Source: Lucinisca nassula
Taxonomy: Eukaryota > Mollusca > Bivalvia > Lucinida > Lucinidae
NCBI GenBank assembly: GCA_963580285.1
Contig: OY757023.1
Location: forward strand, 85,957,108 to 86,021,107
Reading direction: 5' to 3'
Length of the DNA stretch: 64,000 bases
The notes beneath the pieces are model-generated. The model was not told the origin of the DNA. It worked only from the letters and a program-made list of their open reading frames with translations, and did no database searches. How positions within the stretch are numbered: the first letter of the stretch is position 1; the number at the start of each line of letters is the position of its first letter. Both the position numbers and the translations under genes were made by a program. Below, piece after piece: positions 21,244-30,721 of this stretch.

Positions 21244-22338
21244 TTAGCATTGAGGATGAGGAAGACCAGACTGGCCCCCCACCACTTTTTGAGCAGAAAC
21301 CAATGGACCCATCAGTCGTAGGTTTTCTCCTTGTGTGTTCAAGTCTCCTAAATAGAACTTGGCAAAAGTCGAACAAGAGGACCACACGGCAGCTTTGATA
21401 ACATCCTCAACTGGGGTTTTATTCAAGTAAGACCAAGAGGTTGAAAGGGCCCTTAGCTCATGAGCCTTAATCTTAAGCAAAGCTATTTTAGACTTAGACA
21501 ATTTCTTATAAGCTAATCTAATAGTATAAGAAATCCATCCGGAGATAGATCCCTTGGTAATATTGTGATTTCCCTTCAAGGGAAGAAAAAGCCTTTTCCT
21601 GTCTTTCCGGATAGGCTCAGTCACTTTCAGGTAACGTTTTAAAGCCCTAACCGGGCATAAAAACCTGTTAAAGTCATTAAATTTAACTGTTCTGGCTAAA
21701 TTTTGAACCAAAATATCATCCGGGCAAATGGATGGTAATTGATTTTTTGCCAAAAAACCTGGTTGTGTCCTTAAAGAAACAGAACCATCTGACTGATTGA
21801 ATCTGAGATGTCCTGAATCCATGGAGAAAGCATGAATCTCACTAACACGTCTTGCTGTTGCCATGGCAAGCAGAAAAACTGTTTTCAGAGTGAGATGGAA
21901 CCTAGAAGCTTTATGCAAAGGTTCATACGGTTCAGAACATAATGAAGAAAGGACACAAGAAAGGTCCCATTTCGGAGCTAAAGACCTTTGAACAGGCCTC
22001 TGTAATTTAAATGACCTTATAAGTTCTGAAATGATAGGGTCAGATCCAATGTTTATGTCAGATGTGAATTTCAAAGTATTAGAGATAGTAGATCTGTAAC
22101 CTTTGATAGTACTGACTTGACATTTTTTCTCCGTGAATAAATGTAGCAAAAAGTCTGCTACTTCCATCGGAGATGGATTGAAAGGATGAGTTTCCCTGCG
22201 ACTACACCAATCGGAAAAGACTTTCCATTTGGCGTCATAAACACGCCTGGTAGACAATCGCCTTGCCTGAGCAGCGTGTCTGGCAACATTCGCCGAAAAG
22301 TTTCTATCCGTAATGGATCGGCGGATAAACTCCAAGCG
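21244..22338 (-). CDS. DIRS tyrosine recombinase (YR integrase)
   Basis: The C-terminal 365 codons of a frame that stays open up to about 24156; the upstream part lies opposite RT/RNase H codons and looks like an out-of-frame shadow. The credible protein begins near RLEFIRRSITDRNFSANVAR with an N-terminal core-binding domain (STRRVYDAKWKVFSDWC). The catalytic domain shows Arg in MATARRVSE, the HxxR box in KAHELRA, Trp in AAVWSS and the nucleophile Tyr in FAKFYLGD. All R-H-R-(W)-Y positions are present, so the enzyme could be active. It would join the circular cDNA to the genome. The frame is -1 to the RT and the same as ORF1. The start is approximate; the first ATG is only at 22167, inside the core-binding domain. 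Confidence 0.87.
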   Translation of the reverse strand, partial: RLEFIRRSITDRNFSANVARHAAQARRLSTRRVYDAKWKVFSDWCSRRETHPFNPSPMEVADFLLHLFTEKKCQVSTIKGYRSTISNTLKFTSDINIGSDPIISELIRSFKLQRPVQRSLAPKWDLSCVLSSLCSEPYEPLHKASRFHLTLKTVFLLAMATARRVSEIHAFSMDSGHLRFNQSDGSVSLRTQPGFLAKNQLPSICPDDILVQNLARTVKFNDFNRFLCPVRALKRYLKVTEPIRKDRKRLFLPLKGNHNITKGSISGWISYTIRLAYKKLSKSKIALLKIKAHELRALSTSWSYLNKTPVEDVIKAAVWSSCSTFAKFYLGDLNTQGENLRLMGPLVSAQKVVGGQSGLPHPQC

Positions 22339-24455
22339 TGAAGTTTTAGACTTTCCACGTTTTGACGAACGAATTTCTGACCTACTTGTGTCAGCAAATT
22401 CTGCACTGAGGGAATCCGAATTGGAGGTGCTACGAGTAACCGAAGTATGTCTGGAAACCAAGACATTTCGGCCCAAAGAGGAGCTACCAGCACAATGTTG
22501 CAATGATGTTGACGAATCTTGTTGATTATCGCCTGGATCAGTGCAAACGGAGGAAAAGCATACGCATGCATTCCGTCCCAGTTCATTGACATTGCGTCTA
22601 TCGCCAGAGCATTCTTGTCTGGGATGGGAGACACATAGAGAGGCAGTTTCTTGTTGAGACGAGTTGCAAACAGATCTATGTTCGGAAAACCCGTCATCGA
22701 CAGAATTAAATTGCAAATCGTCTGATCCAAGGTCCATTCTGTCGCAATTGGCTTGGAAAGACGACTTAGCCTGTCTGCCAATATGTTCGATTTCCCTGGT
22801 ATATGTCTGACCAGAAGATTTATGCCTTCCTGATTGCACCAAAGGAGTGTATCCCACACCTCCATGCACAGAGACGGAGAATGGGTGCCCCCTTGTTTCT
22901 TCAGGTACGAAACTACTGAAGAGTTGTCCGTGGCAATCAGTACTGTTGAATTGGTGACATACTGATGACATTGTTTTAGAGCAAGCAATATTGCTTTCAT
23001 CTCTAGGATATTGATATGAAGAACTGATTGGTCTGGAGGCCATACTCCATGACACAGAAGTCCTTCCGGTTCGAGATGGGCTCCCCATCCAGAGAGACTC
23101 GCATCCGTGAACAGAGTGTGAGTAGGAAGAGACGGTTTCAGCGTTACACCCGAGCTGAAACGACCCTTGTTGTTCCACCATTCTAAATGCTTCCTGATCG
23201 AAACATTGAGAAGAATGGGATGCTCCAATGGAAGAGCATGAGGCTTCCACTGAGCAAACAAAGCCATTTGAAGCGGACGTAAGTGCAATCTGCCCAGTAC
23301 AACAAACTGGGCTGCTGCACTGAGTTTTCCCAAAAGAGACAGAAAGACTCTTGCTGAGACCTGCTCTTGAACCTTGAACCATCGTAATAGTTCCAGAATG
23401 CCCTGTATTCTGTCTAACGGCACCCGAACTATATTCCTTTGTGTAAAAAATTCCATTCCTATGAACACAAAGTTCTGAGATGGTACTAAGTCCGACTTCT
23501 CTTCGTTGATTATCAGTCCTAGGGATGTAATCAACTTGACTGTAAACTGTCGATCTCTCAGAATTTCCTGACGAATCTGATTTCTGACCAACCAGTCGTC
23601 CAGGTACGGAAACAGTACAATTGCCCTCTTCCGTAGATAAGATGCTACAGCAACCATCAAACGGGTGAAGACATACGGACTTGTTGCAAGGCCAAACGGA
23701 AGAGCCTTGAACTGATAAGTTTGACCCTTGAGACAGAATCGGAGGTACTTCCGAGACTGTCTGTGAATGGGAACATGTAGATATGCATCCGTCAGGTCTA
23801 AGGAGATCGCCCAATCGTTGGGTTGGATCGCCTGTCTGACTTTGTTGGCTGTCTCCATTTTGAACGACTGAACTTCCAGAAAAGTATTCAGTCTGGACAG
23901 ATCTATTATAAGTCGTAATTTTCCGTTTTTCTTGGGAACTAGGAAAATACGAGAATAAAAGCCTGGACCTTCCGGCTCTATCATCTCCACTGCCCCTTTG
24001 AGTAGGAGTTTGTTGACCTCTTCTTCCAAAGACCGACTTTCGGTCTGATGAAGAAAGATTGGCGTTGGAGAAAGAAGAGGTTTGCTGATGAAAGGTATTT
24101 TGTACCCTTTTTTTACAACAGAGAGGACCCATGAGTCCTCTGTTATTTCTCCCCAACGATTTTGAAAGTGGGCCAACCGTCCTCCTACTGGAAGGTCCTT
24201 TCTTGAAAGGGACAGTGGAGGGAGTGTATCATTGTCGAGAAACGTTAGAGGCACCTCCTCGGGAGGGGGTGTACTGACCCCTTCCTCGAGAGCTTGAGCC
24301 TCCACGGCGAGAGCCTCTCCTAGGACCACCTCTATTCTTATGATTGGGAGGTCTAGCAGAGGAAGATGAATCCCTGTGTGCAGACTTCTTTTGGCATTTA
24401 GGAATCTTAAAGCCAGAAGTAGAAGCCTGCTTACTCTGTGCAACAGAGGAAGCAA
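22158..24455 (-). CDS. DIRS reverse transcriptase/RNase H
   Basis: An open frame of 765 codons. A DIRS-type N-terminal block (VGGRLAHFQNRW) is followed by RT motifs: IFLVPKKNGKLRLIIDLSRL (about 170-189), motif A with D220 in SLDLTDAYLHVPI, motif B region ALPFGLATSPYVF (251-263), and the catalytic YLDD at 284-287. RNase H follows with D451 (LFTDASLSGWGAH), E485, D510 and D561 (ILADRLSRL). A C-terminal block (IDLFATRLNKKLP, AYAFPPFALI) is also found in other DIRS proteins as I recall them. The frame has no ATG before residue 158, so translation probably starts by frameshift, reinitiation or splicing from ORF1. Relative to ORF1 the frame is +1 (or -2). The 24455 edge is the limit of the open frame, not a proven start. 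Confidence 0.9.
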   Translation of the reverse strand: MLPLLHRVSRLLLLALRFLNAKRSLHTGIHLPLLDLPIIRIEVVLGEALAVEAQALEEGVSTPPPEEVPLTFLDNDTLPPLSLSRKDLPVGGRLAHFQNRWGEITEDSWVLSVVKKGYKIPFISKPLLSPTPIFLHQTESRSLEEEVNKLLLKGAVEMIEPEGPGFYSRIFLVPKKNGKLRLIIDLSRLNTFLEVQSFKMETANKVRQAIQPNDWAISLDLTDAYLHVPIHRQSRKYLRFCLKGQTYQFKALPFGLATSPYVFTRLMVAVASYLRKRAIVLFPYLDDWLVRNQIRQEILRDRQFTVKLITSLGLIINEEKSDLVPSQNFVFIGMEFFTQRNIVRVPLDRIQGILELLRWFKVQEQVSARVFLSLLGKLSAAAQFVVLGRLHLRPLQMALFAQWKPHALPLEHPILLNVSIRKHLEWWNNKGRFSSGVTLKPSLPTHTLFTDASLSGWGAHLEPEGLLCHGVWPPDQSVLHINILEMKAILLALKQCHQYVTNSTVLIATDNSSVVSYLKKQGGTHSPSLCMEVWDTLLWCNQEGINLLVRHIPGKSNILADRLSRLSKPIATEWTLDQTICNLILSMTGFPNIDLFATRLNKKLPLYVSPIPDKNALAIDAMSMNWDGMHAYAFPPFALIQAIINKIRQHHCNIVLVAPLWAEMSWFPDILRLLVAPPIRIPSVQNLLTQVGQKFVRQNVESLKLHAWSLSADPLRIETFRRMLPDTLLRQGDCLPGVFMTPNGKSFPIGVVAGKLILSIHLRWK

Positions 24456-26481
24456 TGAAACTCTGCTGTTGAGATTCAGAATTTAGTTTCTGAAAATCAG
24501 TAATCATTCCACCAAAGAGGGATTCAGCTGAGATCGGAACCGAGCGAAGCTTAGTCTTCGTGGCTTCCGTCAGAATCTTAGACCTTTCAATGGCAGCCTC
24601 CCTTCTAGCTTGCAGGAGTTCGACTGCCAAAATCACTGCCATAGAGGAAGAGTGCTTCAAGCAACTAACAATAGAGCTGAGTAACCTCTTCAGCATCGGA
24701 GCATCCAAGTTGTCTGACTCCAATGCTTGAACTGAAGCAGCAGTGAAAAGGTCTGCATAAGAGTTAATGGAAACCATGTTCCTAGCTTGACGCTCCATAG
24801 TCTCCAAACTCTTTACTGGCAAATTGGCATTCCCAGAGGATATCAGATCCAGTAGAGAAGCATCTTTATCAATTTTAGGAACACTGTCGGGAAATAACTG
24901 ACCGTGTGACCGGTAATGTTTCACGTTTATACCAAGATCTCTCTCCAGAGATTTATTGGTAACCCAACCAGGTTCCAGCTTAACCTTCTTATCGATCAGT
25001 GATTGAAAGACATTTACAACGTCTTTGATCAATAAGGACTGAGGGAGAGAAGCTGAGCTCTTATCCTCAGATGGGTTAAGTGCATCCAGTGTGGACCTAG
25101 GCCTCTGAAGAGTCTCCGAGGACTCCTTCCTGGGGCAAAATTCGGAGGGAAGTAAGCTCATAACCTCCTGAATTGCCTCGGCAAAAGAAATGATACCTTC
25201 CTCTTCCTCTTCAGAATTGGAAGAACCTCTGTCAAACCGAGTTTTCTTTGCCAAATTAGAAGAGGCTTTATGGGGTGAACCAGCTCTGCTCTCACCCTCA
25301 AATTCATTATTGTCCACCCTGATGGAGAGATTATCATTCCTATCCGAGCTTGAAGATAAAGCTCTAGCACGATCCTTATGGCGAGTACCATAGGAGTGCC
25401 TACGTCTCTTATGACTTCTAGAGACAGAAGAACGATTGTGAGACTTCTTCTTATGGCGCCTGTGCCTATCAGAAGAAGTAGACCAGTCCGAACTGATTGA
25501 ACTAGACCTCGAATACGAGTCAGAACTTGAACTCGTATGATGATGGCGTTTAAGGCGTCTAGATCTAGAGTTTTTTCTCTTCACTCTCGATCTATGCCTT
25601 CTATGAGGCGTGTGACGATCCCTTGAACTCGATCTGTGTTTAGATCGATCACGAGATGTCCGTCTCGGCGATCGGTGCCGATCTGACCGTTTCCGAGAAT
25701 GGCGCCGTGATGACTGTCCCGGTGCCCGGTGGCGAGATGATCTGCCTGGTGAACGGTGACGAAATGAACGTCCCGCCGAAGGATGCCGGGATGACCGGTC
25801 CCGGGAACGTTGCCGGGAAGTGGACTGACCCACTGACCGGTACCGGGATGTAGACCGGGTTACCCGGTCCGGGTATCGATGTTTGGACGATCGATCTTTG
25901 GATTTGGGCCGAAATGACCGGTCGCGAGAATTCCGGCCCGGTGACCGGCCAGATTCCCGGCCCGGTGACCGGCCAGATTCCCGGCCCGGTGACCGGTCAG
26001 ATTCCAAAGAATCTGGTCCCGAGGACGAAGAAAGACTATCCCCAGACTTGGCGTTGGGTGTTCTTTCTGTCCTCTTGTCCGCAGACACTTGGGTGGAAGA
26101 TCCACCGGGTCGATCTTGAGTAGATTGACGTGTGTCTATCGGGGAATTTTCCCGGTTCTCCCGGTAATTCTCCCCCGATGCGGACGCAGTCTGAGAAGGA
26201 TTCTCAGACTGGGACTGCTTGGGAGCAGTCCCTGACTGCTTAGTTGCAGTCCCGGAGCCTGACTGCTTGGAAGCGGCTCCCTTCTTGCCCATCTTCTTCT
26301 CTTTAGTGGAACGTCTTCGCTTGTACGATCGTCGGTTTACGGCAAGCGTCCACACTGAGCTCGTCCACAGTTTGCAAGTGGCACAGCGTGACTCAAAACT
26401 GCAATGAGAGCATGTAAAACAAGAAGAATGATTGTCCCAGGAAGCTTTTAAATGTCCGCAAGAGCCGCGGATTTGGGACAT
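24229..26481 (-). CDS. DIRS ORF1, Gag-like SR-rich protein
   Basis: A 750-codon open frame from the first ATG (26481); upstream codons in frame lack an ATG. The N-terminus carries a Cys/His-rich cluster (CSHCSFESRCATCKLW) that may bind zinc or nucleic acid. Residues about 150-370 are dense in Arg-Ser dipeptides, like SR splicing-factor domains, and include a 24-bp tandem repeat giving GRESGRSP units. A more ordered, helix-prone segment follows, and the C-terminus is RGG-rich (GGPRRGSRRGGSSSRGRG). Position and length fit the Gag-like first ORF of DIRS elements, expected to package element RNA. No retroviral capsid signature is visible. It overlaps the RT frame by about 227 nt. Confidence 0.8.
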   Translation of the reverse strand: MSQIRGSCGHLKASWDNHSSCFTCSHCSFESRCATCKLWTSSVWTLAVNRRSYKRRRSTKEKKMGKKGAASKQSGSGTATKQSGTAPKQSQSENPSQTASASGENYRENRENSPIDTRQSTQDRPGGSSTQVSADKRTERTPNAKSGDSLSSSSGPDSLESDRSPGRESGRSPGRESGRSPGRNSRDRSFRPKSKDRSSKHRYPDRVTRSTSRYRSVGQSTSRQRSRDRSSRHPSAGRSFRHRSPGRSSRHRAPGQSSRRHSRKRSDRHRSPRRTSRDRSKHRSSSRDRHTPHRRHRSRVKRKNSRSRRLKRHHHTSSSSDSYSRSSSISSDWSTSSDRHRRHKKKSHNRSSVSRSHKRRRHSYGTRHKDRARALSSSSDRNDNLSIRVDNNEFEGESRAGSPHKASSNLAKKTRFDRGSSNSEEEEEGIISFAEAIQEVMSLLPSEFCPRKESSETLQRPRSTLDALNPSEDKSSASLPQSLLIKDVVNVFQSLIDKKVKLEPGWVTNKSLERDLGINVKHYRSHGQLFPDSVPKIDKDASLLDLISSGNANLPVKSLETMERQARNMVSINSYADLFTAASVQALESDNLDAPMLKRLLSSIVSCLKHSSSMAVILAVELLQARREAAIERSKILTEATKTKLRSVPISAESLFGGMITDFQKLNSESQQQSFIASSVAQSKQASTSGFKIPKCQKKSAHRDSSSSARPPNHKNRGGPRRGSRRGGSSSRGRGQYTPSRGGASNVSRQ

Positions 26482-26705
26482 TGAAGGACAAGAACAAAAC
26501 AAACAATAACGAAAAAGGTCACGAAATTATGTGACAACAAGAAAAGAAGTTAAAAGCAGAAATTCCTGCTAAATTAACTATATGAAGAAAGGAAAACAAA
26601 TACCAACATTTCCAGCGAGGGAAAAACAGCGTACCATCCGAGTAAACAACAAATATTAGAAATTAAAATCCAATATCTGAAAACACATCCGAATTGGTCA
26701 CGCGC

Positions 26706-26865
26706 AAAGGGAATTCTGATTAATCCGTGATTCTCGGGCGCTTTCCCGCGCTTTTGTCACTGGGTAATTACCGGTACCGGTTCTACGAAGTACCGAAACA
26801 TACAGAACGAACCATAAATTTCTTTGCGGGGAATAAGGGAAATGCAGTCATTAAGCCTGAGGTGG
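26706..26865. repeat. DIRS right inverted terminal repeat
   Basis: Reverse complement of 20736-20893, running from AAGGGAATTCTGATTAATCC to GCCTGAGGTGGGTA. Its outer extension (to about 26884) is matched by part of the internal complementary region. Confidence 0.9.
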
Positions 26866-26884
26866 GTAGACGACAGTTAAAACA

Positions 26885-27014
26885 AGACCTGTCCATCTGT
26901 CTCAGGTTAATCTTGACCCCTGCTTGAAAAATTGGACAATGGACACAATTGTGAAAAGCTGTTAAGGTCTAGTTAGGTCCTTGGCTGGCTGGCCATGGTC
27001 CAAATGGCCCACAT
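26885..27014. other. Intron sequence right of DIRS
   Basis: No feature recognised. Confidence 0.4.
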
Positions 27015-27194
27015 AGCTCCAGATAAGGTGTGTTTTTCATCTGAAAAGTTCTGATATTTTTCTTAATTCTGCACAAAAGATGTTGTGGGTACTCATTAGA
27101 AGCGCCTCACTGAGGCGCTTCTAATGAGTACCAACAACATATGTTTTGTGCAGAAATAAGAAAAATAATTTATGGATACCCCTCTTATCTGGGG
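27015..27194. mobile_element. Fold-back MITE with long hairpin
   Basis: Ends AGCTCCAGATAAG and (inverted) AGCCCCAGATAAG. The central hairpin uses GTACTCATTAGAAGCGCCTC and its complement with a minimal loop near 27113. Confidence 0.82.
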
Positions 27195-27418
27195 CTATGG
27201 CCCAGTTTAAAATTTGCCAACGCAGTTGTTTTAAACTCAGATTATGAATAAATGGGTTTCTGTTTTCAATGTGTTGCATCTATATTTATAAATAAATGAT
27301 AGGGCCTAAATGATAATGTAAAATAATCTGATGACTGTTGAACCTTTTGTATGATTTTCATCATTCTGTTAGTCCACCTGAATTTAGATATGTCTACAGG
27401 ACCAGTCTGTCCAGTTAT
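27195..27418. other. AT-rich intron sequence
   Basis: Nothing recognised. Confidence 0.4.
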
Positions 27419-27450
27419 TTAAGGGGAATGGGTACACTTTCTGGGGAGGT

Positions 27451-27729
27451 TTAATGTCCCCGTCAACACTGTAAAGGTCATTTTGGAGACGCTGCTTCCA
27501 ATTTTGTGGGACTTTTACCCGATGTTGAAATGAAATGACACCTCAAGCCCTGTCGCCCAATGAAACCAACAGGGTTTATAAGCATGGGCGGTCGACTCGC
27601 ACCGCTTTGCCTGGGTAGGCTTAGATCCTCTAAGCCGTTTACCAGTACTCGTGTGCGGGTTGGATTTAGCTCTGCATGGAAGCATCGTGCAGCCCATATA
27701 TTTCTTCAAGCCCCTATCGGCAGGGGTCG
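27451..27729 (-). mobile_element. SINE family A nested in a type 4 MITE
   Basis: Flanked by TTCTGGGGAGGT (27439-27450) and TTCAGGGGAGGT (27730-27741). Confidence 0.92.
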
Positions 27730-27791
27730 TTCAGGGGAGGTAACTCCTGAAAAAAGTTTTATCTCCCATGTCAATAGGGGTCAACTGTTAA

Positions 27792-27985
27792 CCCATTGTA
27801 TGCTGGTGGACTCTTCCATTGCTATATGTTGGACAACTCCATTTGTCATATAAGGGAAGTCCGGCCTATTTTTATGTTCTTATCCTATTTTTGACGGAAA
27901 ATCTTGTTAGCACAGTGCAGGCCCTGATCAGACGCCGCTTTCTGTGGCATCTGATCTTGACCTGCACTGTTTGCAAAGGCACCCC
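27792..27985. mobile_element. TTAA-MITE type 3, right end lost
   Basis: TTAA at 27788-27791 then CCCATTGTATGCTGG. Palindromic core GATCAGACGCCGCTTTCTG near 27926. It ends abruptly where the type 4 MITE sequence (CTTTCCTTTAAGAGTAGACT) resumes. Confidence 0.8.
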
Positions 27986-28048
27986 TTTCTTTCCTTTAAG
28001 AGTAGACTCCTTTTTCAGTGGGACAGGGCTTATAGAAAACAAAAGAGA

Positions 28049-29205
28049 GCACCATCATCATCAGCAATGGATTTTTGATTAATGTGCAGTACAGGGGCAA
28101 CGTCCACATAAGTGGGCCCCCTTCCAGGTAGCTGGCTTGCTGCATGCATGGCAGATCTTACTCCAGATCTCCAGGCTTGTCTATCATGAGGATGATGCAG
28201 AGGATTGATAGCAGAGAGCTTCCATTCTCTGCAATCTCTTTCTGTCAGCTACTTCCAGGTCATCTTGGGCCTTCCAGGCCCCGGGCCCGCTTTCCACCTA
28301 CCTGTATGTCACAGGCTGTCTAGACTGCACCGTTGGAGCGTTCCCTATGTCCATACCAGCAGAGCCTACTTTCTTTCAGGATGAGGTCCAGGTCCTCAAT
28401 GCCAAGACGCTCAAGTAACTCACTGGACCTGATGGTGACAGCGTCCTGTGGCTTGACATTGCAGATCTGTCTGATCATTGCCCTGTCATTCCACTGAAGA
28501 TGTTGGGGGTTTGGCTTTGTCAATGGCCACATCTCACTGGCATGGAGCATTGCACTCCGCACACGAGCTGTACACATGGCCATGTGTCTTGAACGAGAGG
28601 TGGCCTGGAGAGAGAACTGGTAGCAACTCCTTGAATTTCTTCCAGGCTGTTTTCACACGTGATGTGGTTGAAGATCGCAACCTCCCGCTGCTGAGAGCAT
28701 ATCACCTAGGTAGCAAAAGTGAGCTACAACCTCCAGCTTGTCGGATCTGCCTTGGACTGTCCTCTGTGGTCTGCCATCTAACGATTGTGCAGTTCCTTGG
28801 CACCGTGTACACATGTAATCAGTGTCCTCTATGAAGTGCTTCAGCCCACTGCATTTCTTGTGCACCCAGAACTTGCAGCCATTACAAAAGATACTGTTGC
28901 TGCCTACTCCAGTGCGACATACAGGGCATGCGAACTGGCCTGTACTCTGCAGGAGATCCAGACCTGAACCACAGATCATGATCTTTGTCTTTCCTGCATG
29001 CACTCTCAGCCCTTTCGCCTCCATTGCATCTTTCCACCATAAGAGCCTCCTGGCACATTCCTCAAGGGATTCAGCTATGATGACAAAGTCATCAGCATAC
29101 AGGTCCTCCCAAGGGATTCCAGAGCGGAACTAGCATGACAAGGCTTCAAGTACAATGATGAAAAGCAGTGGGCTGAGAACAGAGCCTTGATGAACACCCA
29201 CCTTC
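28049..29205 (-). pseudogene. Non-LTR retrotransposon (LINE) 3' half, decayed, with inserted zinc finger
   Basis: Reading the minus strand: RT motif B (GVHQGSVLSPLLF), the catalytic LYADDFVIIAES (29060-29105), the segment GLRVHAGKTKIMICGSG, then a PHD-like Cys/His cluster (FACPVCRTGVGSN, FCNGCKFWVHKKCSG, YMCTRC), then LEVVAHFCYLGDMLSAAGGC, and VRSAMLHASEMWPLTKPNPQ to RSSELLERLGIEDLDLILKE and RLCWYGH. The frame is broken several times. The last part (28085-28320) resembles a GRPKMTW-type tail region. This RT with a zinc-binding insert is a family I recognise from marine invertebrates, without a clade name. It is 5' truncated and inserted in a type 4 MITE. A short ATC repeat at 28050 may be its 3' tail. 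Confidence 0.85.
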
Positions 29206-29345
29206 ACTTCGAACAGGAAGTCCCAAAAGTGGTCTCCCTTTGAAAAATGGCAGAAAAATCTGCAAGGTGTTCCCATTCCCCTTAAAAAGTCAACGTTGAA
29301 CCCTGACAAGTTACATTGGCACATAGCGCAGGCCCGGATCAGTGA

Positions 29346-30027
29346 CACTGGGTAGGTGCTGAAACGCCCAGCTACTCACAAAATATCTACAAGAGTAATT
29401 ACATCACAACCTCATGGTTCGTTATAACATGGTTCTGGATATAACACGGTTTCAAGATGGACCAAAAAAATGCATAGATTATATAGAAAAATGACCATAA
29501 ATGGTCATTTTTCTATATAATATATACATTTTTGCAATTTTGTTTGCATACAAAACTGTTGTTTAACTAACACATTTCAGCTTTGAACCCAGTTAATAGT
29601 GTATATAAAGAGGTTTTGGTGTATGCAGGGCAATATTCTTGTTGGTTTGCTAAAACTCAAACTTACATGTCCTTGACAGGTTTAAGTTTCCCAATCAATG
29701 GACAAGATTTGGCCATTCCAATACTCCACTTTTTTTTAAAGAAAATTAATTCAGACAATGTCTCCATTATTGTGCCCTCAGGTCATGGCAGACAATCAAA
29801 TTGCAGTTACCACTGTCTATGAAAAATATTACACATCCACCCTCAAAAGGCAATAAATCTTCAAATCAAACAGGTGATAAAAATCTCCCTATGCTGATAT
29901 ACTGTTACATAATATGACCCAATAAGAAAAAAGGAACTATAATACATAATGTTACGCAATGTAAACAACAGGTACAACCCAAAGGTGACTAGTCACAGTA
30001 CATTTGTTCCTACAAATGGACACAACC
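29346..30027. other. AT-rich intron sequence
   Basis: Contains a perfect 22-bp-arm palindrome near 29484-29528 (AAAAATGACCATAAATGGTC); otherwise nothing recognised. A partial hairpin MITE ends near 29345. Confidence 0.45.
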
Positions 30028-30031
30028 TTAA

Positions 30032-30237
30032 ACCCTTATCTTGCTGAATATTCATTTAAGCCACACCCATTTCTGTCTATCAACCAATCAAATTACTTGA
30101 TGTAATTTATTGCTACAAATTCATAAACTGAATGCCAAACAGTGTAGATCCTGATCAGATGGCTTCTTCAGAAGCCATCTGATCTGGATCTACACTGTTT
30201 GCAAAGATAGGGGTTGTCGTGAACAGCAAGATAAGGG
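30032..30237. mobile_element. TTAA-MITE type 1, complete
   Basis: TTAA near 30028-30031 and at 30238-30241. Ends CCCTTATCTTGCTG and (inverted) CCCTTATCTTGCTG, 14-bp perfect. Central palindrome near 30145-30200 with GATGGCTTC / GAAGCCATC. Nearly identical to 32802-33006. Confidence 0.93.
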
Positions 30238-30721
30238 TTAATGTCTTAACCTTTATCCTGCTATTCATGGCATAGTTTACCCATACCTTTGCAAGTGCAA
30301 AGAGTGCACAGAGTTCCCACTGCATCTCCAAGATGGGGGATACATTTGGTATGTTCCTTAATTTTGTACCCTCAATGTATGATTGTCAAGTTTTGGGGGT
30401 AAAAATCCCTCTGCAGAGGGTAAATTGGAATGCTGGTGCAGATCCAGATTAGATGGCTTCTGAAGATCTGGATAAACACTATCCGACATTCAGTTTGTGA
30501 ATTTACACGAATAAATTTCATCAAGTAATCTGATTGGTTCTCAAGTCAGAAATGGGTGCATGGCTAAAATAACTATTTAGCGGGTTAATCAGGTTCCATC
30601 CACAGGAAATCCTTAGAGTGGGACAGAATACCGCCAAACATAACCCCCCTTTTTGTAAAAGTTGGGAATTATGCGAGGGGGGTGTTTGGGGGCGGATTAT
30701 GTCTGGATGCCCCTTTTCTTA

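Larger units (their letters stand above)
20698..26884 (-). mobile_element. DIRS-like tyrosine-recombinase retrotransposon, apparently complete
   Basis: The element is bounded by inverted repeats of about 155 bp (20736-20893 and 26706-26865, reverse complements including the GGTACCGGTAATTACC block). An internal complementary region lies next to the left repeat: 20935-20989 is the reverse complement of the left extremity (20698-20752), and 20990-21029 is the reverse complement of the right extremity (26845-26884). This split-repeat plus ICR layout is diagnostic of DIRS elements, which replicate through a circular intermediate and integrate by tyrosine recombinase without an obvious target duplication. 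Three overlapping frames on the minus strand follow the order Gag-like, RT/RNase H, YR. The insertion lies in sense inside ski intron 1, 3 bp from the TTAA that ends a MITE. Confidence 0.93.
27423..29281. mobile_element. TTAA-MITE type 4 carrying three nested insertions
   Basis: TTAA at 27419-27422 and 29282-29285. Ends GGGGAATGGGTACAC and (inverted) GGGGAATGGGAACACC. The undisturbed relative at 51283-51516 is only 234 bp, so about 1.6 kb has been inserted: a family A SINE (27451-27729), a type 3 MITE (from 27792) and a LINE relic (about 28049-29205). Confidence 0.85.

Noticed and set aside
21244..24156. A single 970-residue recombinase ORF
   Set aside because: Two thirds of it lies over RT/RNase H codons in another frame and is serine-rich nonsense-like sequence; only the last 365 residues look like a tyrosine recombinase.
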